From Phellopilus nigrolimitatus (lineage: Eukaryota; Basidiomycota; Agaricomycetes; Hymenochaetales; Hymenochaetaceae), in contig JAJOHG010000043.1 in assembly GCA_021029095.1 (NCBI GenBank), forward strand, positions 62,001 to 126,000: a stretch of 64,000 nt of DNA. The letters are read 5' to 3'. A program made the position numbers and the translations under genes. Below the pieces are notes generated by a model. It made no database searches, was not told where the DNA came from, and saw only the letters and a list, made by a program, of their open reading frames with translations. Positions 11,210 to 23,774 of this stretch are shown here, in pieces (the first letter of the stretch is position 1; the number at the start of each line of letters is the position of its first letter).

Positions 11210-11922
11210 GGTTTTCTTGACGTTCACGCTCAAGGTTCTTTGGCATTTTCATCCCAACTTGTCCTTCGGATGACCCGGTCCAGTCGCCTAGCATGTTTTT
11301 CTTTGTGGAATCCAGGCTGGTTCGTGATATTCGCTTCGGGCGCTTAGTCCGATCTCATTTTGTTCTTCGCCGGTACGACCCTTAAGCATGTCAGGGTTAG
11401 ATATGCGTTGCGTACAGTCACCTAGCGGAAGCATGATCACAAATCCACTAGAAGCATCAAGTCAATGCACAATGCTCAGCTCAGGGTCGGCACCAGGCTT
11501 CTTCGCAGCATTTGTGGCTGCCTCCTGTTATTGATCCTTTAATATCATACTTCCTACGTGCTCACTATTTCTGCAAGTCTTTCTCTCGGGAAATTTCTGT
11601 AGATAATGCATGATAGGTTTCTGTGGGGACCATACATCTGCGAAGCTTTTGCATGCTAGTACGCTCTAGTACTCTAAGCGATTGATTTTTTTCGTTCTCT
11701 ACCGACGGATGGAACATCGCTCCATTCTACACGAGGACTCCTTTACCAGGACTGCAAGTTTATCTGATTTATCGCGGACGGCCGACGGCCAAACTCGCCG
11801 AGTCTTTTACGCTCAGCCGATTTCTCCGATCTGAGCTTTATAAATTTGTCTAGGCATACGACATCTAGTTTAACGCAAACTCCCCGTTTTCTCGATATCT
11901 ATCCTCCCCTCACACGTCCAAC
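11210..11922. promoter_or_regulatory. Divergent promoter region with TATA-like box
   Basis: This 0.7-kb gap lies between two divergent starts. CTTTATAAATTTG near 11836 is a plausible TATA box about 85 bp before the plus-strand ATG. CT-rich tracts follow it. GGACGGCCGACGGCC near 11775 is a small direct repeat. No ORF here looks coding. Confidence 0.45.
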
Positions 11923-14900
11923 ATGGCGCGAGGGCGACCGAGGACGACGTGCGCCCTTTCCTCCTTTTCTGAGTCCTCTACGTGTCCTCGTTCACTCACT
12001 CATTCTGTAGGCGTACAAGCTCAAAGTCTCAATCTCCAGTGAAGCCTCCTACGTCTCCCTCAAAATCAGAGCCCATGGAGACCATCGTGTGAGTGCGTCC
12101 GTTAGCTCTGTGTCGTTCTGCGCTAATTTCTTGTCCTTAGCTTGTCATCGGACAACGACAACGCCAATCCTTCTCCAAAGAAAACGGGAAGGAAGGGCAA
12201 GAAAGCCGTGCTCTCTCCCGAGTTTGTGCCCTCCGAGGAGGACGTTAATGAGTTCAGCAACCTCTTTCATTTGATGATCTTCCCATTCTAATTGTTGCGT
12301 TTCAGACCCGTGCCTTCCTCTCCACCTGTCACACCCAAGACTCCCAAACGTGGACGAAAGCAATCCATGGCGTATGTTTGTTCCATACAGTATTTTCGTA
12401 CTATTTATTCTCATTCCCTTTATACTTCACAGGGAAGCACAAGGACGAGAGTTTCCTCCCTCGCCCTCTCCTGTCAAAAAGTCACAGGCGGTAATTTCAA
12501 AGCAAGTTCCTTCTTCTCAGATGTTTGACTTCAGATGACGCTGACGTTTGCTGACGTTTGCATTAGGAGAAAAATTTCGCAAGTTTCTCAAGTTTCACCA
12601 GGAGGTCCTGTCCAGGATGACGACGAGGTTCAGGCTCTCAAGTACGTTCCTCACTATCTTCTCCCCTCCCCGGTCGTGGCTGTAATACGGCCACGACTTG
12701 CAGCAGACTTTCTTTCTGTCCTGCTTCCTTTACCTGCATCTCCTTTCTTACTATCGTATTTCTAAGGGACACCAGGCGCAAGTCTTCAGGAACAGTCCAG
12801 AAAAAAGCTCGCTTGTGAGTAATTGACTATGTTTCGTTGAGGACATACATTGAGACGCATCATGGATTTTCAGCCATGATGATGATGATGGTGACCAGGA
12901 GGGGGAGGAAATTGACGACCGCCGTGAGGACGACGATAACGAGGATGATCAGGATGGCGAGCATGATGAAGAGCAGGAAGACAATGCGGAGGAAGAGGCA
13001 AATGGGGATGAAGGGTTCGAGCTTGTAGACGAGTTGGTGCATGTCTTGCTTCCTTATCTCTGGCTGATATACGTGTTCTGTAGTCAAGCTCAGGACAGTA
13101 AAGAGGAGGGATCTGACGACGACGAGCAGGAGGAGGGGCAGGAGGATATGGAAGAACCTGTTCCCCAGTCCTCAGAAAATATAAAATCTCGCAAGTATGT
13201 ATCTCAATCTCTTCTTCTTTTCCTCTACGTTCTAATATATTCCATGTGCTGCTGTTTGCGCTAGGACCGGGAGCCCTGCTAAGACGTCATCTTGGCCTTA
13301 CAAGCCCACCTCCCTTGTTTCCAGGGCTCTGGCAGAGGGGGCCGCAAACGTTATCAAGGTCCCAAGGTCCGCATCTAAGACTGGTGGGAAGCAGCCTAGA
13401 CCTAGGCCTGCTTTTAACCTTGTCAAAGAGGAAGAGACAGAGGTCCAATTGTTCGTGATTGTCATTACTTGATTTCTCCGGTACTAACCTGCTGATGTAT
13501 ATAGGCCCCACACGAGGTCATCTGTCAACACCACTGTTAAAGAAGATGAGTAAGGCATTGTGTTCTTTCTCCCTGAAAACCCACTTACATGTTTTACACC
13601 TGCGTCTACTAGTAAGGGAAAGGGAAAGGCAAAGGCGGTCAATAGCTTACCGGTCAAGTCCAGGATGCCTGACGATGAGGTCCCACTCTCCGAGGAAGAT
13701 TTGTAAGCCAGCATTTCAGTTTCAAAACCCACCAGTCGCCTGACTACCATTTAGATCTATGATGAGGCGCTTGAAGGCACAGCTTAAGAAAAAGGAAAAG
13801 ATGCCGGTCATCGAACAGTAAGAAGTTTGTCTTGTCAATTCGTACAATTGGTGATACCAGCCTGTAGCGAGGATGAAGGGGTCAAAAACTTGTTCGAAGC
13901 ATTCCGGGCTAGCTTGCTGCAGCCCGAGAAGGAAAAGTACGCTGACTAAACGAATTGTACCATCATACTAATACTTCTTGTCAGAGACGTTTCGCCCCTT
14001 GAAAGCTCCTTCGAATTGGACAAGAAGGCGATTGAATCTAAGACCCCTACCTCAGCGTTCCCCCGTCCAGAAGATCCCTACACGGAGTCGGACGACGTTC
14101 AGTCTGAGCCGGAGGTACCTTCAGGAGACGGAGACGGAAAGAACGAACAGGCCGAGAGTTCTACAAACGCTGAGGACGAGGAGGAAGACTCGACTAGAAG
14201 AAAGTAAGCCTATAATTTGTTTCCTTGTAGTCTTTTGTCTCCTGATGTCGCCAAGGACGTTTGTAACTAAGGAGGATGAGAATTACGATGGTGAGCTTCT
14301 GGACAGCATGTTCCGACCAAGGGACAAGGAAAATTTGATAGCCACCTTACCTCCCATGCGGTGAGTTTTCTTTTTTGCTTTCCATCTGGTCCTCTCGTCA
14401 CCATCTCATCACATGTCTTTAAGACAAATCCTTTGCAACTCCTGGGATGGAAAGGCCCACGACAACACAGGCTGTTACATGAATGACTTACAGCGCAACT
14501 TATTCAATGCCCAGTGAGTGAATTCTGTAATGAGTAAGAATACAATTTGATACATGGATACGTTAGGTATTTCAGATTCCTGGTAGGATACGAAGGGGTT
14601 GGGTCTCTCCTCAACCCCTTCTACGCTTCTCCTGAGGAAGTTGGCACTATGCAGGTGGCCAACCAGACCTGTCTGGCCATTCGAAGGCATGGAGTCCAGC
14701 AGCGTCTCGCCCTCTGTGGTTGCGTTGCCAGGGTCGTCAGTTCAAACTTGGCTGGTTTACCCACAAACGCTCCATTGGCTCGCAAGTCATGCAACGTTAA
14801 CTTTCCCAGCATGTTCTTTGATCGTATGCAATCCCTTTTCCATGCGGCCTGGCTTCGTGTACATCCTCCTTTCAGGGCCCAAATCCTGTCCAATTGGATT

Positions 14901-15434
14901 GGGGTCGAGCTGGGAACTATGATGGATCGCAGGACCTCCACACCAGGTGCGAGCTCACTCACAATTCTTTCATGCATCTCCTAAGGTTCTCTTGTAGCTG
15001 CTTCGACCTCTTCTGCTCCGTCCACCCCTAAGACGCCTAGAAGGTCGAAGCCTGTAGCAGTTGAGTATCAGGACTCTAAGGATGGAACGCCAGTAGCCAA
15101 ATCTGGGCAGTCTTCTGCTCCTCAAGTATCCCTGCCTTTCTCTGCAAATGGTACGTTCTCTTACTGTCTTCATACAATATAAAGGAGATTCAAACCTTGC
15201 ACAGTCCCTGTTTATGATGGACGGAAGCTGCACTTGGACTTCACAACCGATCGTCCTTATGGTAGGCTGCCTCAGTTCTTGGGTGACTTGAAACCCGACT
15301 TCCCGGTCTTCATTGCATTCCATGTCCACTCATATAAGAACAAGGAAGGGCATGAGTTTTTGTCATTTGACATACAATGGGTGGTAGTTCTCGATTGTCG
15401 CCCAGTCCACACCTCTAGGCTTTATGATCCCTGA
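11923..15434 (+). CDS. AT-hook/acidic multi-exon protein of unknown function
   Basis: It starts ATG-GCG at 11923 with MARGRPRT, an AT-hook core (RGRPR). Many short exons follow, rich in Ser/Pro/Lys (NPSPKKTGRKGKK; PKTPKRGRKQS). A highly acidic block lies at about 12880-13190 (DDDDGDQEGEEIDD, EEEGQEDMEE). The conserved-looking C-terminal half (about 14400-15434) contains GCYMNDLQRNLFNAQ, YFRFLVGYEGVGSLLNPFY and a final segment ending FHVHSYKNKEGHEFLSFDIQWVVVL. Exon joins in 11.95-14.4 kb are only partly resolved. The intron at about 12645-12770 carries a TGTAATACG-loop hairpin. The AT-hook and acidic block suggest a nuclear, DNA-associated protein; its place beside the dioxygenase supports this only by context. 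I recall similar unnamed Agaricomycete proteins. Confidence 0.65.
12673..12697 (+). repeat. Intronic hairpin with loop TGTAATACG
   Basis: Perfect 8-bp arms GTCGTGGC/GCCACGAC enclose TGTAATACG. It sits in a probable intron of the AT-hook/acidic gene and shares its 9-nt loop pattern with hairpins at 3222, 3700, 15859 and 16047. Confidence 0.8.
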
Positions 15435-15949
15435 ATTACTTAGAGCGTCTAAACAACAGAATTATATAAAATAGCTTAGACGTATATGCGAAAGTCGATA
15501 AATGTAGACGGCTATACAAATTACTCAAAGGAAATGAAATGCGCTTTTATACCCTTCTATGCCACTTGCCCATTATATTTATACAAATGATTGAAAGCAA
15601 GTGAAATTTGGTTTTATACCCTTATACGCCACTTCCGTATTGCTGGTGACGGTTAAATCTCCAATGGCCCCATGTCTCAATTTATGAGGATGAAAGGGAA
15701 AGTCACGTGATGGGATTCTATTTCTTTTTATGGATGTACTATACAGTACCAACACGAACCTTGTATGTTAACCATGTCATGTCCCCCTCGCAAGCATGAT
15801 CACATCTCCCTCAGGATAATCCCAACTACTAGGGTAAGTCAAATGTAGGGAGAGGTGAAAGTCGCATCTGTAGTACGGATTCGACTTGAGCTCCTCCCTC
15901 TTTTTTTTTTATTGCTATCTTTGCAAAGTCTGACGTATTTTATTGCAGT
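15435..15949. other. Gap before the Helitron 5' exons
   Basis: AT-rich DNA with a degenerate direct repeat: TTTTATACCCTTCTATGCCACTT (about 15546) and TTTTATACCCTTATACGCCACTT (about 15613), 67 bp apart. A first Helitron exon probably lies near 15777-15838, followed by a GTAAGT donor. I could not fix the Helitron 5' TC end. Confidence 0.45.
15859..15887 (+). repeat. Intronic hairpin with loop TGTAGTACG
   Basis: Arms AAGTCGCATC/GATTCGACTT (one mismatched pair) enclose TGTAGTACG. It lies in the first of three successive introns ahead of the long Helitron exon. Confidence 0.8.
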
Positions 15950-16330
15950 TTCTTGCCCATTCATGGCCCCTTTGACCATAGGTGCTAACATAGAGTCTCA
16001 AGATAATCTGAAGTTCATGGGTAAGACTCATTTGTGGGAGAAGACAAAGTCATGTCTGTAGTACGGACATGACTTGATATCCTCTGGTTTAATCAAAATT
16101 CATTATCTTTACAAAGTCTGACATATTTCATTACAGCGGCTTCCCCATTCATGGGCTCTAACCAGGAGAATGAAGAGACCCAAGAGAACCTCAATTACAA
16201 GGGTACGTCTACTTTGCTGAGAAGTTAAGGTTGCATCCCATTACGGATGCAATTGGTGCCTCAGGCTTTTTATAACTTCCTTTCTCTTTACATCCTCTGA
16301 CTTAGTTTATCACAGATTCTTCTCCACTCA
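15950..16330 (+). repeat. Duplicated exon-intron cassettes at the Helitron 5' end
   Basis: Three successive exon starts follow similar acceptors and code related peptides: SCPFMAPLTIGANIESQDNL, ASPFMGSNQENEETQENL and DSSPLMPRMM. Exons 1 and 2 begin and end in phase 1, so each can duplicate without shifting frame. Each preceding intron ends in a similar CTTTACA..TCTGACNTA..ACAG tract and carries a hairpin. This fits tandem duplication of an exon-plus-intron unit. Confidence 0.65.
16047..16075 (+). repeat. Intronic hairpin with loop TGTAGTACG
   Basis: Perfect 10-bp arms AAGTCATGTC/GACATGACTT enclose TGTAGTACG. A weaker relative at 16231-16252 (TTGCATCC/GGATGCAA, loop CATTAC) lies in the next intron. 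Confidence 0.85.
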
Positions 16331-19300
16331 TGCCACGTATGATGGTGGGGGGAAACCCGGAAAAGATCTGGTGCTTTTCCGGGAAGGACGGAGCTCCTCT
16401 TAAACTGGCCCATAGCCAGGGAGACAACCCGGAAAAGATCTGGAGCTTTTCCGGGCAGGACAAAGATCCCGTTGAACTAGCCCATAGTCTGGGTGACAAT
16501 ACTGGAAATGTTGGCTTTGGAGGGGGAATCCTTGTCAAAACCCTTGCCGCATCATCAGCTAGACCTATAACCACTTTTACATATGATATGCTACGTGTCC
16601 ATGCCTCTCCCACTGATCCACCTCCCTCTAAAACTTCCAAGTTTGTGTTCAAAGATTATATACCTCTTGATCAATTGAACGCTCTCCCAGAATATGGTCT
16701 AGCAATAGTCTGTCCTAGCCTTCCCCCTTCAATCATAAACGTGCTTCTTAAATCTGCCCTAAAAAGGATATGCTCTAAGCTAGGAGTTACATTTTCCTTC
16801 AGGACACCTATTTCCGTATTGCGCACTTTGATATTGGAACGTGGTTCAGGATTAGATAATTATGGCCTTATATTCAAACCTAAAGAAAGTAAAAAAAAAT
16901 CCGTAAAATTTGTCTCCTTCAAAGTAAATAAAAACAAAAAAATAAAATCCAGCTCTACTGATAATTGCCTAGACCCTTCCACAGAAGATGTCCCAGTCGT
17001 CCCTTTTCCCCCACCCCCAGTTGATAAAAGCCTGAAAGAGGCAATAATAAATGGCTGGTGTGACGATATACATCCATCCAAAGTGTCTGAAGCCGGTTGT
17101 GCAGTGTGCGGACAACTGACTCTTCTTTCATATTTGACTTCCAAGGAAGACTTAAATCACCTTGACTTCTCAGTTTTAGACCCGGCCAATTATGACTTCT
17201 CAGGAGTGACTCGTGAGGAAAGAAAATCAGAAGACGATCCTATCCAAGATTTGAAAGGTCCTGTCTTTGATCATAGGTGCTCTAAAGTCTGCTTGGCTTG
17301 TATTAAGATCATTTCCAAGCTGAAAATCCCACCATATGCCCTGGTAAATGGGTTTTGGCTTGGAGAAATCCCTCCACAACTTATAGATCTCAGTTACGCC
17401 GAGAAACTTATAGTATCTAAGGTTAGGCATAATAGGTATGTGGTGAGAGTAGCCTCTGGAATGTATAAGATGAGGGCAAATGCCATGATGTTCGCCAGTC
17501 CTACTCCCAAGGTATATAATATATTACCTCCTCCTAAAAACGAGTTAGATGAAGTGCTTGCCTTTGTATTTACTGGTCCAACCCAACCTACACCAGAAGA
17601 CTTAAGAAAGGTCCCTCTGCTAATTAGACGAAACAAGGTTATGGCTGCTCTACAATGGCTTAAACTGAACCATATAGACTATGCCGACCTCCTCATATCT
17701 CAAGAAAACATGGACACGTATGAGGACGAGCAGATCCCAGTGGGAGTCACTTATCTTAAAACAGATGGGAGCACCAACAAGAATGCAGAATCTACTGCTG
17801 TAAATGACAATGAAGATGAGGAAGGGATTGACTCTGGAGAATGTGCTTTTATGGTTCATGGTCTCACAGGAGAAGAGCTTTCGGACATGAGTTTACATGC
17901 CCTAACGGCTATTGCCCTTAATCACCTTAAAGAAGGAAAAAAGGTACTGGCCATTGGCAGATCTGCCCATCCTGAGTCTATATATGCCAACCCTCAATTG
18001 TATCCTCGTATGTTTCCTTGGCTCTTCCCATATGGTTTTGGTGGAGTTGGAAATCTTAGAGGATTGGGTCAAAATAAAAAAATATCCAGCGAAATGTGGA
18101 AGAGACGCCTTCTTTTGTACCATGACAAGAGATTTCAATTGGATAGCCACTTTGCTCTAATTGCATTTAATCACGAGCAAATTAAACAAGCAACAAGTAG
18201 CGGATTCATTCAGGCGGATAGAGGAAACTTCCAGGTTATTGTGGACAGGCTCATGGCGGTAGATACTGGTACTTTACGGAGATTAGCCATTCGCCTTCAA
18301 GTGGGGAGCATGTAAAACCAGATACTCATGAAGAGAAAATATGCTATCAGCTTATTACAGATGTGGATCATGTTGCCCAACGAGTGGATGGTTCAATGAC
18401 ATCAAAAAAGCGCATGCACAATGAAATTTGGTCTCTGATAGACCACATGGGTGCTCCTCCTTGGTTTATCACCTTTGCCCCTCCTGATGTTAAAAATCCT
18501 ATTTGTCTCTATTTTGCTGACAAGGACATCCAATTCAAACCTAGAATCAGAACACATAGTGAGAGATATAGGTTGATTGCAAACAATCCTGTTGCGAGTG
18601 CCAGGTATTTTCATTTTATGGTCAATTTGTTTCTAAAACATGTTCTTGGGGTCAATTCTGGTCACCACGGACTTTATGGCAAAACAAATGCTTACTATGG
18701 CACAGTGGAACAGCAAGGTCGACTCACCCTTCACCTGCACCTTATGCTATGGATTGAGAATTCACTTACTCCGGAAGAGATCAGAGATAAATTAATGGCT
18801 GATGATTCGGAGTTTCAAAATAACATGATTGCATATTTAGAAGGAGCTCACTTAGGTGAGTTTATGCAAGCCTCTCAGGAAGAAGTTAAGACTAAGGTAT
18901 CTGGTCTTCCTCAATCTGAGCAAGAAAATCCTGTCGAAACCATGCCTAATCCAGTTCGTCTGCCCTGTGGAACTTCATGTGGTGAATGTACATCTTGCAA
19001 AGCCAATCAGAAATGGTGGGATAACTTTCCTGAACTGGTAAACCATATCGTCCTGAAATCCAATGTGCATACTTGTACAAATCGGTGCACTGCTAATAAG
19101 CACAAGTCTTGTAAGGCTCGCTTCCCTAGGGAAATCCATGATGAAACAAAGGTTGAACCTTCTGGTGCCATCAACCTTAAGAAGCAAGAAGCTTGGATCA
19201 ACTACTATACTCCGATTCTAACGTATCTTCTAAGATGTAACACGGATGTCACGAGTCTTCTGTCTGGGACAGCCATTAAAGCCATTGTGGTTTATGTGAC

Positions 19301-22300
19301 AGACTATATTACAAAGTTCCCTTTAAAGACTGCTGCAATGTTTGATACAATAAAGGGTGTATTTGACCGCAACCAAGAGTATTTGGGAGGGGGAGCAGAT
19401 AAGCAAGAAAAGGCGAGGAAGACACTTACTCAAATTGTCAACTCTCTTACCTCCCACCTTGAAATTGGAAGTCCCATGGCCTCTATGTATCTGCTAGGCC
19501 ATCCAGATCATTACACAAACTTTACTTTTGTTCCTTTCTACTGGAAGCCATATGTGGCTTTTGTACGTCAGTTCCATGAACCACCCTCTCAATTGTCTGA
19601 TGAAGATGATCTAATCCCAAAGAACATAGATGAAGACATAAAGAAGGAGAAGCTTCTAATCATGAGATCAAAAGGAAGCCTAGTAGGTTACACCAAGACG
19701 GCAGACTACATATACAGGCCAGTGGAGTTTGAAAGTTTCTGTGTTTATGACTGGGTAAGATGTTTACATAAAACATACCAACCATTAAACAGAAAGTATA
19801 CAGAAGTCAGCAATCAAGATGGAATTGATGACTGCAGTGATACTGATGAAGAGCTCTTAGATGATAAAAATGAGCTCTGCCAAGAGATTAAACCTAAAAA
19901 AAAAGACATCGTTCAAGGTCAAGAAGTATCTGAGTCTTCAAAGTCTAATGATTTCAAACCTTCAATGACATCAAACACTGATTCTCTGCCCATACAGCCT
20001 GGTGAGACTTTCCGATTTATGCCTGAGCATCCCCAATACAGCACTCACGTAGTTACCCTTTTGTCGGAAGCAAAAGCTCCTGTTCCAAACTTTGTTAATA
20101 TACTTCCCAGACCCAGTATGGGTGACAGAGATTATTACTGTGCAACAATGTTAACCCTTTTCAAGCCCTGGAGAGATGGTTTGGATGTTAAAGACATTGA
20201 ATCTACATGGGATGATGTTTTTGATGAACACCAGTTCACTCCAAGGCAATTACAACTCATGAAGTTCTTCAACATAAGATACGAGTGTCTCGATGCAAGG
20301 GATGACTTCTCTTATCAAAGAAAGCAAAAAGATGCGGAGCAATCTAAATCCAGCTCAGGTTGGTTTCCTTCTGGACCTGAATCTTTTGATAATATGGACT
20401 TGGAACATCATGCATCCAAGATGGTTGATGATAATCTGGAAGCCAGAGACGATGAATTGGACAATCTAAGCAATAATACCTTGAACAGAATAGATCTTAT
20501 GAGACAGATGGCGGAACTCCTGGTATCTTCTGGATGGCATGATCCACCTGAAAATGGACAGGTCGAGCTGGACTTTACCTTCAAATCTATTCCTCTCCCT
20601 CCCAGGACAAACCGTTACTGGTCAGACCTATTGGACAGAAAACGGAAAGAAGTATTAGGAGCTAGACGGTTACAAATGCCCAAGACATTACCCACGTTCA
20701 CTCCCAAAAATTTTATAGAGAATGAGGTGAAAATTGTAGATTCTACGTATCTCAAAAAGTCTGCTCTGGGAGTTCCTGCTGAAGCTAAAACAAAGATTTC
20801 ACATCTTGTCTCCCAGTTCACTCTCAATGAAGAGCAAGAAAGAGCATTCACAATCATTGCAAATCATGCCTCTATAACCCATGCTGACCAACTTAAGATG
20901 TACATCGGTGGTATGGGAGGCACTGGAAAGTCCCAAGTAATCAAAGCCTTGATTCAATATTTTAATGACTGTAATGAACCTTATCGTTTTGCAGTGGTTG
21001 CTCCCACAGGAGCTGCAGCAGCATTAGTGAATGGTTCTACTTATCATTCTTTTTTGGGAGTTGGTTCTAGCAGTGACGAAGCTGGAAGTTTTTCAAAGAG
21101 TCTTGCTGGGGTGAAGGAGCGTCTTACTGGAGTACAATACCTATTTGTGGATGAAGTATCTATGATAGCCTGCCATCAACTTTATCAGATTAGTCAAAGT
21201 CTTGCTGTGGCTCTTAACAACCCGCAGGATGCATTTGGTGGTATGAATATTATATTTGCAGGAGACTTTGCCCAATTAGAGCCACCCGGAGGACAAAGTA
21301 TGTACAAAGGTACAGTTGGGACAGTTCTTCTTCCTGGCATGTCGGTATATAGCCAACAGGCAACTGTTGGAAAGGCACTTTGGCATCAAGTGACTACTGT
21401 TGTCATTCTAAGACAGAATATGAGACAGAAGACCCAGAGTGAACCAGATTCTCGACTCAGGACAGCTTTAGAGAATATGAGATACAAAGCTTGTTCAAAT
21501 GCTGATATTAATTTCTTGAAGACTCTTGTTGCGGGAAAAGGTCCTAACAAGAAACACCTTTCTCAGAAAAAGTTCAGATATGTATCAGTTATTACAGCAA
21601 GAAATATTCAAAGAGATAAGCTCAATGAAATTGGTGCCAAACGCTTTGCCATAGAACAGAATCAGGAGCTGCATGTATTTCACTCACTAGATATAGCAGC
21701 TCCCCCTAAGTCTGTAAAAGGTAAACCTTCTCCTGTTATGAGAAAAATTGGACCGCTTTCCAGCCATGAGAAAGAGATATTATGGGATCTTCCTCATTCT
21801 TTATCTGAGCATCATCCAGGGAAGCTAACACTATGTATAGGGATGCCAGTCATGATTAAAAAGAATGAAGCTACGGAATGCTGTGTTACCAATGGAGCCG
21901 AAGCCACTGTCCACAGTTGGATAGCTCAGTCTATGCCAGATGGCAAGCAAACTCTAGACATTGTATTTGTCAAGCTTAAAGATCCGCCTAAGAACATACA
22001 ATTAGATGATCTACCTGAAAATGTTATTCCGCTACCCAAGCATAAAATTGGTATTTTTTGTCAATTTCCAGATGACTCTATTCGATACATCAACAGGACA
22101 CAGGTTTGTCTGAACATAAACTTTGCCATGACAGACTTCTGTGCTCAGGGAAGAACCAGGACAGAAAATGTGGTTCACCTGAACCACTGTAAATCTCACC
22201 AGTCATATTATACTTGCCTGTCAAGAAGTGCGTCTGCTGAAGGAACAGTTATTCTACAGGGCTTCGATCCCAGATTAATTCAGGGAGGAGCTGATGGGCA

Positions 22301-23627
22301 TTTAAGACAAGAGTTCAGGGAACTGGAGTTCTTGAATGACATAACTAAAAGGCAGTACCTCGAAACACTTCATCCTGCGGTCAAGTCTCATCTGAGAGGA
22401 CCTTTAATTCAGCTGTTCCGCAAGTATGGGGGTGATTCATTCTTGCCACCTGACATTCATCCAGCTATTCAATGGAACTCCTCTAGGCCCTTTGAGCTAT
22501 ATAATCAGGGAGAGGTATGCCCTTGGCAATTTGTTTCCAAAGCTAATGTAGATAATGAGAAGAAAGTCAAACCCACCAACCCAGACAGTCCTCCCCTAGT
22601 CGCTCCTGTCACTACTTTGTCCACAAAGTCTAAGAAACACTATTTGGAAGATGCAGATGATCCCTTGCCTGTAAGGAAAAAAAACAAAGTGGCAAGACAT
22701 GCCTCAAACCAACATATTATGGCCCCTTTGGGCATAAAATGGGACCCTGTAAATTTTAGCTGTGCATATGATTCTCTTTTACCTGTTTTATTACACATAT
22801 GGAAGGAGAACCCTGGGGAATGGAGTAATAATTGGAAAGCATACTCTAACAATATTAGTATATATTTTGACAGAATGATTGTCAACAAAAAATATACCTT
22901 CCGTTGGATCAGAGCACTGATAAGGGATGCATTACATAGGCAGTCAAAGGATGATTTTCCTAAAGGACGTACAGGCACAGGAGTCCATCTTGTTACTTCT
23001 CAACTTCTAGACCTGTGTCAGGCGTTCATGACCAAAAGAACCCAATGTTCTCATTGCAAGAATGACCTTACCCAATTAATAAACTGTTCCTTTGTAAACA
23101 CAGGATTCATTCGTGAATGGACCTTATTTGATCAAGATTGGAAATCTAAAAGCCTTGGAGCAAAACCCACAGTTAGTGACTGGTTGCAATATTATATTAG
23201 AAGTATTTTTATCCAATGCAGAAGATGCAAGAAATTTATCAAAGATGACCTTAATGTAGATACTAACATCTATGAGTTTCCTCCTATCATTGGACTGCAT
23301 ACGCATACGTCCCATCTCATTATCCAACATAAATTAACTTTGGAAGATGAAGCTGGAAACAATCATGTCTATCGTCTTAGAGGGATCATATACCATGGAT
23401 CAGATCATTATACCTGCAGAATAATTGATTCCAGAAAAAATGTTTGGTACAATGATGGAATAGGTACAAATGGAAAAAGTGAAATGGATGGACATCTTGA
23501 TGCCTTTTCCCATGAAACCCTTTATGAGGTTGAAAGGCCTGCTTCAATGCACTTGAATGACAATCAAGCTACTACTGTCAGATATGCCTGTGTCCTGATA
23601 TATGCTAAAGGGTGTGTCTCCCATTAA
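16330..23627 (+). CDS. Helitron Rep/Pif1-like helicase with C-terminal protease-like domain, one frameshift
   Basis: The reading frame 16330-18315 continues as 18363-23627 after a 1-nt deletion. At 18300 CAA is followed by only GT before GGG-GAG-CAT-GTA, which resumes the expected GEHVKP. Domains in order: a 24-aa tandem repeat (NPEKIW.FSG, 72-bp period from 16354); a Cys-rich region (CAVCGQL, about 17100); a Helitron-like N domain (about 17880-18300); Rep with HUH motif HLHL (18729-18746) and paired Tyr YVTDY (19290-19307); a SF1 Pif1-type helicase with Walker A GGMGGTGKS (20907-20933) and Walker B LFVDEVSM (21141-21164). The C-terminal NFSCAYDSLLP (Cys 22761), followed later by HYTCRIID, resembles a papain-fold/ubiquitin-peptidase domain. 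It nicks and unwinds Helitron DNA for transposition. This copy is probably inactive unless the indel is a sequencing error. Confidence 0.88.
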
Positions 23628-23774
23628 CTACAAAAGAAAATTTAAATTAAAAAATTAAAAATAAATCTTTTATTCACCCAAAAAGTAGTTTTATTTCATA
23701 GTGTCTTAGTCAAAACTTGAACTCAGTGTGGAGAAAGACAAAAATGCAAGTTTAAGTATACTGTTTGGAGAAAG

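Larger units (their letters stand above)
15950..23640 (+). mobile_element. Helitron (rolling-circle transposon) coding part
   Basis: The long plus-strand Rep-helicase defines a Helitron. The element is AT-rich compared with the flanking genes. Its true ends (5' TC, 3' hairpin plus CTRR) were not located; the 3' end may lie in the repeat field 23640-27640. The bounds given are only those of recognisable coding sequence. Confidence 0.8.

Noticed and set aside
18363..23627. Separate gene starting at 18363
   Set aside because: The frame is the direct continuation of the upstream Helitron protein after a one-base deletion, and the residues just before 18363 already match the family.
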